The notes under the pieces were generated by a model. The model was not told where the DNA came from, searched no databases, and saw only the letters and a list, made by a program, of their open reading frames with translations. From assembly GCA_964458795.1 (NCBI GenBank), contig CAYWJW010000020.1, positions 1-27,166 of the forward strand: a DNA stretch of 27,166 bases, written 5' to 3'. The stretch comes from JAJTHY01 sp964458795 (GTDB taxonomy: Bacteria; Pseudomonadota; Alphaproteobacteria; Rickettsiales; Midichloriaceae). Positions 14,512-22,392 of this stretch are shown here, piece after piece. The position numbers and the translations under genes were made by a program. Numbering within the stretch: the first letter of the stretch is position 1; every line of letters starts with the position of its first letter.

Positions 14512-15498
14512 ATGGTCGACAAGCAAAAATCTAACCCGTACACAGAGCTAAAAAACATGCTGGACAATGGTCTTAGGCAGGTTGACGATATAATTTTAAA
14601 ACTAGCTGATAGTCATATTGAATTGATACCAGAGATTGTAAACCATCTTACCCAATCAGGAGGCAAGCGGATTCGTCCCTTATTAACCTTAGCTTGCGCT
14701 GAAATGATAGGATGTACAAACCCTGCTATAGTTAAGCTTGCCGCATCAGTTGAATTTATACATACCGCAACTCTATTTCATGATGATGTAATCGATGAAA
14801 GTGATTTGAGGCGCGGCCAGCAGACTGCTAAAAGCATTTGGGGAAACAAGGCTAGTATACTAGTTGGCGATTTTTTACTCAGTCACGCATTTAAACTAAT
14901 GGTACATAGCGGCAGTCTAGAAGCTCTCTCAATGTTAGCAAGTGCTTCTATAACTATTACAGAAGCAGAAGTCTGGCAGCTAGATCTAATTGGAAAGGTG
15001 ATGGAAGAAAAGGATAAGTATATACAGTTGATTCTAGGCAAAACTGCTTCTCTTTTTGCAGCTTCATGTGCAGTTGCTGGGATTCTAAATAAAGCAGATC
15101 AAGCGGTATTAGATGCTCTCTATGAATATGGCCTAAATTTAGGTATTTTATTTCAAATTACTGACGATCTATTAGACTATTCCGCTGAAGAAAAAGTATT
15201 TGGTAAACGCATAGGCTCTGATTTTTTAGAAAAAAAGATGACCCTGCCTCTTATTGTGCTCCTTAATTTAGCGAGCGAGGAAGACAAGCAACTGATCATA
15301 GATAACTTTTGTTCTGATACCCCTAAAATAGAGTTGATTTCTGCGTTGATTCTCAAATATGATATTGCGAAAAGTGTTGAAGCATATGAACACATATACC
15401 TACATAGGGCTCACAAAGCACTAATCATCCTACCAGATAATCCGATAAGGCAGATTTTATATGATTTGTTGAGTTATGTAACAAAAAGGAAGGATTAG
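14512..15498 (+). CDS. ispB: Trans-polyprenyl diphosphate synthase (octaprenyl type)
   Basis: Builds the long isoprenoid side chain of ubiquinone by adding isopentenyl units to an allylic diphosphate. The 328-residue protein has the first aspartate-rich motif DDVID at 91-95, followed by RRGQ, and the second, DDLLD, at 218-222, plus GGKRIRP near residue 50 for substrate diphosphate binding. Length fits long-chain (C40-C50) synthases rather than FPP synthase, though product length cannot be read safely from sequence. The coq9-like gene at 8326 serves the same pathway. It starts at an ATG with no strong ribosome-binding site. Confidence 0.93.
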   Translation: MVDKQKSNPYTELKNMLDNGLRQVDDIILKLADSHIELIPEIVNHLTQSGGKRIRPLLTLACAEMIGCTNPAIVKLAASVEFIHTATLFHDDVIDESDLRRGQQTAKSIWGNKASILVGDFLLSHAFKLMVHSGSLEALSMLASASITITEAEVWQLDLIGKVMEEKDKYIQLILGKTASLFAASCAVAGILNKADQAVLDALYEYGLNLGILFQITDDLLDYSAEEKVFGKRIGSDFLEKKMTLPLIVLLNLASEEDKQLIIDNFCSDTPKIELISALILKYDIAKSVEAYEHIYLHRAHKALIILPDNPIRQILYDLLSYVTKRKD

Positions 15499-15559
15499 AC
15501 TTGGCAATAACGTTTAATCATTTATGTTTTAGTTTATATGTATTTCTCATGAGCCCAAA

Positions 15560-16615
15560 GTGTTAGGCTATATATTAAAGCGTATACTCCTTATAGTTCC
15601 TACTCTGTTTTTTGTCATCTTGATTAACTTCGTAATCGTGCAATTTGCGCCTGGTGGACCTGTAGAAATTACTCTGGCACAAATGAGAGATATGCAACAA
15701 TCTGAGGTAGGAAATGGAAAGCTATCAGCTTCTAGGCAATTCAAATCTTCAAAAGGCTTGGATCCCGAGCTTGTTGAATATATAAAAAAGCTTTATGGCT
15801 TTGATAAGCCGGCACCTGAGCGCTTATGGATCATGCTTAAAAACTATACCACCTTTGATCTAGGACACAGTTATTTCCGCAATAAAAAGGTAGGTGACCT
15901 AATATTGGAAAAAATCCCTGTATCCCTATCTCTTGGACTTTGGTCTACTATTCTTATATATCTCGTCTCCATACCACTTGGCATTAAAAAAGCTGTTAAG
16001 AATGGCGAGAACTTTGATGCATGGACCAGCTTTATTATAGCATTTGCCTATGCGCTTCCCAGCTTTTTAGTCGCAATTATTTTTCTAACTGTCTTTGCAA
16101 GTGATGGTCCGCTTTCTTGTTTCCCAATCAGGGGCATTACCTCACCAAATTGGAGTGAGCTTAGTACTTTTGGTAAAATTACAGATTATATTTGGCACAT
16201 GACACTTCCAACTATAACCCTCGCTATCGCCGGATTTGCCACTATTGTAATGCTCACGAAAAATTCGTTTCTAGAAGAAATCCATAAACAATACGTTGTT
16301 ACTGCTCGTGCCAAAGGCCTTACCGAAAATAAGATTCTGTATGGCCATGTATTCAGAAATGCCATGTTGATCGTGATCACCAGCATCCCGGATGCTTTAA
16401 TTAAAGTATTCATAACCGGAACCATCTTAATCGAAATTATATTCTCCCTAGAAGGCATGGGATTACTAAGCTATGAATCTGCGATCAGCCGAGATTATCC
16501 CGTAGTGTTCGGCACTCTATACATATTTACTCTAATTGGGCTTATCGCAAATCTTATAACTGATATTGCTTATGTTATGGTTGACCCTAGGATAGACTTT
16601 GAGCGACGCCTTTAA
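15560..16615 (+). CDS. yejB: ABC transporter permease, YejB/oligopeptide type
   Basis: An inner-membrane permease of 351 residues of the binding-protein-dependent class, closest in my reading to YejB, which imports oligopeptides and microcin C-like compounds. The N-terminal helix reads ILKRILLIVPTLFFVILINF, followed by VQFAPGGPVE; the cytoplasmic EAA loop that docks the ATPase is ARAKGLTENKILYGH at about residues 250-264. The start is a GTG. The usual partners (YejE permease, YejF ATPase, YejA binding protein) are not next to it, so it is a lone permease in this window; they may lie elsewhere in the genome. Confidence 0.88.
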   Translation: MLGYILKRILLIVPTLFFVILINFVIVQFAPGGPVEITLAQMRDMQQSEVGNGKLSASRQFKSSKGLDPELVEYIKKLYGFDKPAPERLWIMLKNYTTFDLGHSYFRNKKVGDLILEKIPVSLSLGLWSTILIYLVSIPLGIKKAVKNGENFDAWTSFIIAFAYALPSFLVAIIFLTVFASDGPLSCFPIRGITSPNWSELSTFGKITDYIWHMTLPTITLAIAGFATIVMLTKNSFLEEIHKQYVVTARAKGLTENKILYGHVFRNAMLIVITSIPDALIKVFITGTILIEIIFSLEGMGLLSYESAISRDYPVVFGTLYIFTLIGLIANLITDIAYVMVDPRIDFERRL

Positions 16616-16684
16616 TACTATAAGTAATCAATTGAAATATAAGTGATAACGTTTACTATTTATGTATAGTAAGGGAGTTTAAGT

Positions 16685-17410
16685 ATGGATACAAATTGGC
16701 AAAACGCTATAGATAACGTACATCAGCTCATGGGAGAGAATGGTGAGTTTTTAAATACTATATACCAAATATCTAAATTAAATGAAGCACAGAGCAATCA
16801 GCAAGTATTTGAGCAAGCGCTAAAAGAAGCAAGCCTTAGAGAGGAAGCAGGAGGTTACGATGAGAACTCCATTGATCTCAAATTTTTACGCTCGACAGCC
16901 AGAGATATATACAAACATTTTAATGCGGATGACCTAAGCCAGTTCGTCGAAGAACGAGAAGAACTAGTTGCAGATTTTGGAAAACACCGCGAGCAAATGT
17001 ACACGCTCAGCCGGACTTTTGGCGATATAGTCCGCCGAGGCCCTCGCAATGAAATTGAGGAAGTTCTGCTTGTGTCTGCTACAGCTTTCCTCGAGCCACA
17101 TGAATTTCAAAAAGCAGTAACTGGATCTGTAACCCCAGGCAAGGTAGCAGATATGATAGATGCTAGTAAGGTCAAACAATTTACTGATATGATTATGCAA
17201 AGTGCAGGAGCCCAGCAAGTGCATGAAGCCCAGGAAATAGTGGACGCACCAATGCCCAATATCTTAGGTGAAGAGATGGGGGTCCTAGACTCCATCCAAC
17301 ACAGCTTTGATACTACTGGCATTGTACAGGATGCCACACTTGAGGAAGTAAAAGCTCCTAAAACTCCCCCAGTTGAGCATGAAAAAGAGCCAAAAGGCCA
17401 CAAGCGATAA
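16685..17410 (+). CDS. Unknown soluble protein with charged proline-rich tail
   Basis: I do not recognise this 241-residue protein. It has no signal peptide or membrane helix and is rich in Glu, Gln and Ala, mostly predicted helical (for example LREEAGGYDENSIDLKFL and EEREELVADFGKHREQ). The last 25 residues are disordered and charged (KAPKTPPVEHEKEPKGHKR), a kind of hydrophilic tail seen in some type IV-secreted effectors, but this alone proves nothing. The start has a strong AGGGAG site 8 bp upstream. It stands between yejB and a structured non-coding region, and the gap of 69 bp to yejB suggests its own promoter. Confidence 0.75.
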   Translation: MDTNWQNAIDNVHQLMGENGEFLNTIYQISKLNEAQSNQQVFEQALKEASLREEAGGYDENSIDLKFLRSTARDIYKHFNADDLSQFVEEREELVADFGKHREQMYTLSRTFGDIVRRGPRNEIEEVLLVSATAFLEPHEFQKAVTGSVTPGKVADMIDASKVKQFTDMIMQSAGAQQVHEAQEIVDAPMPNILGEEMGVLDSIQHSFDTTGIVQDATLEEVKAPKTPPVEHEKEPKGHKR

Positions 17411-17690
17411 TTCCTGGTGAAAACACTCTGTGTTTAGTGTACAATGGCCGGCAATAAACATTGCTGGAGAAACAATATGAAAACTACTTATTCGCTCATC
17501 CGCTAATTGGGGACGAAGCCGAATATCGCCAGTGAGATTTTGGTGACACTTACCCGTGGAGTGTGGTAGTACCGCACTACAGTGGCTTGTATAAATACGC
17601 AAAACAAGCCGAGGTTCGGATAAAAGACAAATATACCAAATATCATATTCCCTATTAAGTATGAGATTTGGTATTAAGGTATGTCTTTTT
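17411..17690 (+). ncRNA. Candidate structured non-coding RNA or leader ending in a terminator
   Basis: No long frame covers this stretch, but many hairpins can form in order: AAACAC/GTGTTT (17421-17435), CCGGCAAT/ATTGCTGG with one G-U pair (17448-17467), ACACT/AGTGT around 17546-17565, GTAGT/ACTAC (17566-17580) and GGCTTGT/ACAAGCC (17584-17610), then a long terminator (17622-17689). A 9-codon frame (17477-17506, MKTTYSLIR) with GGAG upstream lies at its front. I could not match it to tmRNA, 6S, SRP RNA or RNase P RNA by eye. It may be a small RNA or the attenuated tail of the preceding gene's transcript; boundaries are approximate. Confidence 0.35.
17622..17689 (+). terminator. Rho-independent terminator with long stem
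   Basis: The outer arms AAAAGACA and TGTCTTTT and the inner arms ATACCAAAT and ATTTGGTAT, with TCATA/TATGA nearer the loop, make a long interrupted stem; the 3' arm runs into CTTTTT. It ends transcription of whatever precedes it, either the gene at 16685 or a small RNA, and separates that unit from the RNHCP gene. Confidence 0.7.
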
Positions 17691-17831
17691 GAAGCTGGAA
17701 CTGGAAGTAATCGCGTCCTTAAGCGGTGAATTTGTCCCTCCCTAAATCAAGCCTGGATAAGAAGGATCACCTTCTTAAGAACAAACGGAACCCGCCTTCT
17801 TAAGTTTTTTAACAAACTTAAGAGGTGCGAG
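17691..17831 (+). promoter_or_regulatory. Structured leader of the RNHCP gene with competing hairpins
   Basis: TAAGAAGG (17758-17765) can pair with either of two identical CCTTCTTA segments (17770-17777 or 17795-17802). The second pairing is followed by AGTTTTTT, like a terminator, but the same bases also belong to a perfect 9-bp hairpin, CTTAAGTTT with AAACTTAAG (17799-17822), which stops just before the AGAGGTG ribosome-binding region. CTTAAG occurs four times in this leader (17718, 17774, 17799, 17817). The arrangement looks like an attenuator or translation switch; the ligand is unknown. Confidence 0.45.
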
Positions 17832-18143
17832 ATGGCGCGAAATCAAGAAAATACTAAATTTATATGTAAAAATTGTGGGCTGACGGTCAATCCTGTGACA
17901 AATGGAAGTTACAGGAACCATTGTCCTTTCTGCCTGTATTCTATGCATGTAGACATAAATCCTGGAGATAGATCAAGCTCGTGTGGCGGCTTGATGAAGC
18001 CCATTGGACTCGTATATAAAAAGAATAAAGGCTGGCAAATTATTCATTTCTGTCTCGACTGCAAGGTTAAAAAAGCATGCAAGGTAGCAATGGACACAAA
18101 TGAGCCAGATGACTACACGGCAATCGCTAATATAAATTCTTAA
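17832..18143 (+). CDS. RNHCP-domain zinc-ribbon protein
   Basis: A 103-residue protein of the RNHCP family (named for its RNHCP motif, here residues 28-32, extended as RNHCPFCLYSMHVD). Zinc-ligand pairs are visible: Cys12 and Cys15, Cys31 and Cys34, a single Cys51, and a C-terminal FCLDC pair. Basic residues dominate the remainder, so nucleic-acid binding is plausible, but the family's function is not established to my knowledge. I know the family mainly from other phyla, so its presence here may reflect transfer. It has an elaborate structured leader (17691-17831) and is followed within 10 bp by copy D of the dispersed repeat. Confidence 0.85.
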   Translation: MARNQENTKFICKNCGLTVNPVTNGSYRNHCPFCLYSMHVDINPGDRSSSCGGLMKPIGLVYKKNKGWQIIHFCLDCKVKKACKVAMDTNEPDDYTAIANINS

Positions 18144-18206
18144 AAATATTTTGCTCAGGGACTTCCATACCTTTATTTTGATGTGATATATTAATAAATA
18201 TAAGAT
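18142..18206 (+). repeat. 65-bp dispersed repeat, copy D
   Basis: A full-length copy, close to copy A, overlapping the last bases of the RNHCP stop codon and pointing at acnA 97 bp downstream. It is followed directly by AGGAGAAG and a GTG, again a ribosome-binding-site-like layout that opens a short frame of nine codons. Confidence 0.9.
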
Positions 18207-18244
18207 AGGAGAAGTGTGTGGGGACTAATGTATTGTAATTGAGG

Positions 18245-18274
18245 TTGCATTAAATGCATTTTCCTAGCTAAGAT
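18245..18274 (+). promoter_or_regulatory. Possible acnA promoter
   Basis: TTGCAT (18245-18250) and TAAGAT (18269-18274) are 18 bp apart, about 30 bp before the acnA ATG. The -35 hexamer overlaps a small palindrome (TGCATT, A, AATGCA; 18246-18258) that could bind a regulator. Weak evidence; promoter function in copy D of the repeat is an alternative. Confidence 0.3.
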
Positions 18275-18302
18275 TATTTAGGGCATTCATTTAGGATTGT
18301 AC

Positions 18303-20978
18303 ATGAGATTTTCCACAATTGATTCTTTCAAAGCAAAGAAACAACTGCAAGTTGGCAATAAAACTTTTAGCTATTACGACCTTAAAACAGTCGCTAGCCA
18401 AATTGGATTGCAATTAAACCAGCTGCCCATTACGCTAAGGATTATATTAGAAAATCAGGTACGCTTTGAAGATAATAAATCTGTTAAGAGATCAGATATA
18501 AAAGCAGTAGCCGATTGGCTTAAAGAAAGACGATCAGATCATGAAATTGCATATTTCCCTACTAGAGTATTAATGCAGGACTTTACCGGCGTGCCAGCTG
18601 TGGTTGATCTAGCAGCCATGAGGGATGCCACCATTGCAATCGGTAGAGATCCAAAGCGCATTAATCCACTTATACCTGTAGATTTGGTAATAGATCACTC
18701 AGTACAGGTTGATGAATATGCAACTTCAGAGGCATTTGTAGATAATGTTAAATTTGAGATGCATCGCAATAAGGAACGGTATGAATTCCTTAAATGGGGG
18801 CAAGATGCATTTGATAATTTTAGAGTTGTACCACCAGGTACTGGAATTTGCCACCAAGTAAACCTGGAATACTTAGGGCGAGTAGTTTGGCAAAAATCTA
18901 TAGCTGGCGAAAATTTTGCATACCCTGATACTTTAGTGGGCACAGATAGTCATACAACTATGATAAATGGTCTTGCTGTACTTGGTTGGGGAGTTGGTGG
19001 AATAGAGGCAGAAGCAGCTATGCTTGGGCAGCCTATCTCAATGGTAATTCCAGAAGTTATAGGAGTTAGATTAATAGGGGAAATGAAAGAAGGCACTACA
19101 GCAACAGATCTTGTGCTTACTGTTACTCAAATACTCCGTAAAAAGGGGGTAGTTAACAAATTTGTAGAGTTCTATGGAGATGGCTTAAATAACCTGCCTC
19201 TTGCAGATCGCGCTACAATATCCAATATGGCACCTGAATACGGAGCAACTTGTGGATTCTTTCCGGTAGATAATGAGACTCTGAAATATCTAAGACTTTC
19301 TGGACGTTCAGAGGAACAAGTTGAACTAGTGGAAAAATATTCTAAAGCCCAAGGATTATGGCGCGAGGATACGGGCATCATACAATTTAGTGATTCAATC
19401 GAATTAGATCTAAGCACTGTAGAGCCTACAATGGCTGGCCCTAGACGACCGCAAGATAAGGTTTTACTCTCTATGATAAATGAGAATTTTGAACAAGAAT
19501 TACCGTTACTCAATAAGAACCCAGATAACATCGGCAAAGAGTTCCTTATCAAATCTGGCGCTTATTCAATTAAGAATGGAGATATAACTATAGCTGCAAT
19601 AACTAGCTGCACTAATACCTCAAATCCTTGGGTCATGATCGGAGCCGGGCTTATAGCTCGCAAGGCGTGTGAATTAGGTCTTAAAGTAAAGCCTTGGGTG
19701 AAAACATCGCTTGCACCTGGCTCTAAAGTTGTAACTGAATACCTTAACAAATCTGGATTACAGTCGTTCCTAGATAAGCTGGGGTTTAGCTTGGTAGGAT
19801 ATGGGTGTACTACTTGTATCGGTAATTCAGGTCCGTTGCTAGAAGAAATTGAGCAAGTCATAGTGGATAATAATTTAGTGGTAGCGTCTGTACTTTCAGG
19901 CAACCGCAACTTCGAAGGGCGTATACATCCACTTGTCAGAGCAAATTATCTTGCTTCACCTATGCTTTGTGTCGCATATGCGATCGCAGGATCGATCTAC
20001 ACAAATCTTGTTACTGACCCAATTGGTGAAAGCAAGGATGGAAAGAAAATATATTTAAAGGATATTTGGCCAACTAATGCTGAAGTAGCTGAGTATGTCG
20101 CAGGGAATGTTGATGCTGGGATGTTCAGAACAAAGTATAGTGATGTATTTAGTGGAGATAAAGAATGGCAGTCATTGGTAGCACCAAGCGGTGTTACCTA
20201 TACTTGGAATAATGTAAGCACATACATAAAACAACCTCCATATTTTGAAAATATGCTATCTGACTCAGCTCTTAAAGACATTAAGTCAGCTAGGTTGCTC
20301 GCTATTTTTGGCGACAGTATAACAACTGATCATATAAGTCCTGCTGGCTCTATTTCGAAAACTAGTCCCGCAGCAAAATACCTAAATGATCACAAAGTGG
20401 AGAATAAAGACTTTAACTCGTATGGCGCAAGGAGAGGTAATCACGAAGTAATGGTGCGCGGTACATTCGCCAATGTGCGTATCAAAAATGAAATGACTCC
20501 GGAAGTTGAAGGAGGTTTCACTCGGTATAACGGCAAAGGTGATCCTGTTAGTATTTATGATGCCGCTATGCTTTATCGTGCAGAAAATATACCAACCATT
20601 GTAATTGCCGGTAAGGAATACGGCACAGGCTCATCCAGAGATTGGGCAGCTAAAGGTCCGAATCTCCAGGGTGTTAAAGCTGTAATTGCCGAAAGTTTTG
20701 AGCGCATACACCGTTCAAATCTCGTTGGCATGGGAATTGTACCATTAATGTTTGTAGATGGTATGAATAGAGCTAGTCTAGCACTCAAAGGTGATGAGCT
20801 ATTTGATATTTTAGGCCTAAAGTATATGAGCCCACGTAAAATAGTTAAATGTGTAATGATTCGCAGTGATGGTAGCAAGAGGGAATTCGAACTTGAAAGC
20901 CGTGTTGATACCGAAGTTGAAGTTGATTACATAAATAATGGTGGTATCTTGCAATTCGTACTTAAGAACATGAGCTAG
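18303..20978 (+). CDS. acnA: Aconitate hydratase A
   Basis: Interconverts citrate and isocitrate in the TCA cycle. The 891-residue protein has the AcnA/IRP length and layout. The [4Fe-4S] ligands are Cys436 (in TSCTNTSNP) and Cys502 and Cys505 (in GYGCTTCIGNSGP). DSHTT near residue 216 and the C-terminal swivel domain's GTGSSRDWAAKGP are the expected substrate motifs. I start it at the ATG at 18303, which has AGGA six bases upstream; a TTG two codons earlier is less likely. It is the first gene of a plus-strand series that continues into nfeD-like, SPFH, methyltransferase and mla genes with short gaps, although acnA may have its own transcript. Confidence 0.97.
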   Translation: MRFSTIDSFKAKKQLQVGNKTFSYYDLKTVASQIGLQLNQLPITLRIILENQVRFEDNKSVKRSDIKAVADWLKERRSDHEIAYFPTRVLMQDFTGVPAVVDLAAMRDATIAIGRDPKRINPLIPVDLVIDHSVQVDEYATSEAFVDNVKFEMHRNKERYEFLKWGQDAFDNFRVVPPGTGICHQVNLEYLGRVVWQKSIAGENFAYPDTLVGTDSHTTMINGLAVLGWGVGGIEAEAAMLGQPISMVIPEVIGVRLIGEMKEGTTATDLVLTVTQILRKKGVVNKFVEFYGDGLNNLPLADRATISNMAPEYGATCGFFPVDNETLKYLRLSGRSEEQVELVEKYSKAQGLWREDTGIIQFSDSIELDLSTVEPTMAGPRRPQDKVLLSMINENFEQELPLLNKNPDNIGKEFLIKSGAYSIKNGDITIAAITSCTNTSNPWVMIGAGLIARKACELGLKVKPWVKTSLAPGSKVVTEYLNKSGLQSFLDKLGFSLVGYGCTTCIGNSGPLLEEIEQVIVDNNLVVASVLSGNRNFEGRIHPLVRANYLASPMLCVAYAIAGSIYTNLVTDPIGESKDGKKIYLKDIWPTNAEVAEYVAGNVDAGMFRTKYSDVFSGDKEWQSLVAPSGVTYTWNNVSTYIKQPPYFENMLSDSALKDIKSARLLAIFGDSITTDHISPAGSISKTSPAAKYLNDHKVENKDFNSYGARRGNHEVMVRGTFANVRIKNEMTPEVEGGFTRYNGKGDPVSIYDAAMLYRAENIPTIVIAGKEYGTGSSRDWAAKGPNLQGVKAVIAESFERIHRSNLVGMGIVPLMFVDGMNRASLALKGDELFDILGLKYMSPRKIVKCVMIRSDGSKREFELESRVDTEVEVDYINNGGILQFVLKNMS

Positions 20979-20988
20979 CGCCACTATT

Positions 20989-21456
20989 ATGGAGTATTAT
21001 GTAATGTTTGAATTTTGGCTAATACTAGCAGTTCTACTAATGGTGCTTGAAGTTGTCCTTGGCTTTACGGTAGTCTTATTCTTTTCTGGACTGGCCTGTT
21101 TCACTGTAGCTGCTTTAATTTATTTTGGCTATATAGAGCTAAACTCAATAGTGGCTCAATTTGCAGCTTTCTTTTTGGCTACAACCATTTGGACAATAGT
21201 GCTATGGAAGCCTTTCAGAACATTGGTTAAAAAGCTCTACAATTCTGATGCAACTGCAACAAATATACTAGGACAAGAAGCAATTATAGCCAATGGTCCG
21301 CTGCGCGCAGGTAAAATTGGTTTGGTTGCTTGGTCTGGCACCGTAGTGAAGGCGAAGCTGGACACCAATAGTAAGCATAGAACTTTAGAAGCCGGTACTA
21401 CTGTAATCGTGATTGCTATTAAAGATAATATCTTCATAGTAAAGGAAATTAGTTAG
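20989..21456 (+). CDS. NfeD-like membrane protein (short form)
   Basis: A 155-residue member of the short NfeD family. Two or three hydrophobic helices fill the first 75 residues (FWLILAVLLMVLEVVLGF, then VVLFFSGLACFTVAALIYF and a third around 50-70), followed by a soluble OB-fold domain of about 60 residues. NfeD proteins nearly always sit next to an SPFH/stomatin gene and help organise membrane microdomains; here the SPFH gene follows after 10 bp. The first ATG is given, but the one at 21004 has GGAG at good spacing and may be the real start. The gene follows acnA by 10 bp. Confidence 0.88.
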   Translation: MEYYVMFEFWLILAVLLMVLEVVLGFTVVLFFSGLACFTVAALIYFGYIELNSIVAQFAAFFLATTIWTIVLWKPFRTLVKKLYNSDATATNILGQEAIIANGPLRAGKIGLVAWSGTVVKAKLDTNSKHRTLEAGTTVIVIAIKDNIFIVKEIS

Positions 21457-21466
21457 GGTTATTTTT

Positions 21467-22390
21467 ATGGATTATGGATTATTTGCTGCCTTTTTTGTAT
21501 TGGTCATTTTTGTCTATTCGGGCGTAAAGATAGTTCCGCAACAGCAGGTTTGGATCATAGAACGCCTTGGTCGTTTTCATAGACAGATTGAGGCTGGACT
21601 TCATCTAATTATACCATTTATGGACCGCGTAGGCTATCGGCACACACTAAAAGAACGAGCAATAGATGTTATGGAGCAAACTGCGATCACTAAGGACAAT
21701 GTTACCTTACACATAGACGGCATAATATACGTGCGCATTATAAACCCCAAGGATGCGTCTTATGGTGTAGAGAATCCATATTACGCTGTCACTCAATTAG
21801 CGCAAACCTCGATGAGATCAGCGATTGGTAAAATAACACTGGATAAGACTTTTGAAGAACGCGAGTCACTTAATGCTCAAATTGTCCTGAGCATTAATGA
21901 TGCAGCTTCAACTTGGGGCATTCAATGCATGAGATATGAGATTAAGGATATAAGCCCCCCAATCACAGTACTGAAGGCAATGGAGCTTCAAGTAGCAGCA
22001 GAGCGCCAAAAGCGTGCAGATATATTGGAATCTGAAGGTAAGCAACAAGCTAAAATAAACTTGGCAGAAGCTTCAAAACGAGAGGTAGTCTTGAACTCAG
22101 AGGGTTCTATGATAGATCAAATCAACCGTGCTAAAGGCCAGTCTGATGCTATTAAACTGGTCGCAACAGCTACTGCAGCAGGTATAGAATCTGTAGCCCA
22201 TGCCATGCAACAAACAGGTGGCAAAGATGCTGTTGCACTTAGAATAGCAGAGCAATATGTAGGTGCCTTTAAGGAGCTTGCTAAAAAGAATAACACAATT
22301 ATCGTACCAGCTAACGCGAATGATGCTGGCTCGATGATAGCCCAAGCATTAACTATATTTGATAAAGTAAAAATTAAATCCGGTGATTGA
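21467..22390 (+). CDS. SPFH/Band 7 stomatin-like protein (QmcA type)
   Basis: A 307-residue stomatin/prohibitin-family protein with one N-terminal membrane anchor (about 3-22), an SPFH domain starting VPQQQVWIIERLGRF and extending to about residue 175, and a long helical, probably coiled-coil, region (VAAERQKRADILESEGKQQA) that drives oligomer formation. Partner NfeD lies directly upstream. Such pairs act in membrane organisation or protease regulation (as QmcA does with FtsH), which is inferred here. The stop overlaps by a few bases with an upstream TTG of the next gene, so translation is closely linked to the methyltransferase gene. Confidence 0.93.
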   Translation: MDYGLFAAFFVLVIFVYSGVKIVPQQQVWIIERLGRFHRQIEAGLHLIIPFMDRVGYRHTLKERAIDVMEQTAITKDNVTLHIDGIIYVRIINPKDASYGVENPYYAVTQLAQTSMRSAIGKITLDKTFEERESLNAQIVLSINDAASTWGIQCMRYEIKDISPPITVLKAMELQVAAERQKRADILESEGKQQAKINLAEASKREVVLNSEGSMIDQINRAKGQSDAIKLVATATAAGIESVAHAMQQTGGKDAVALRIAEQYVGAFKELAKKNNTIIVPANANDAGSMIAQALTIFDKVKIKSGD

Positions 22391-22392
22391 TA

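Noticed and set aside
17411..17690. Split tmRNA, 6S RNA, SRP RNA or RNase P RNA
   Set aside because: I looked for tag-peptide codons, the tRNA-like T-loop, the SRP tetraloop region and the RNase P core sequences and found none convincing, so only a generic candidate RNA is reported.
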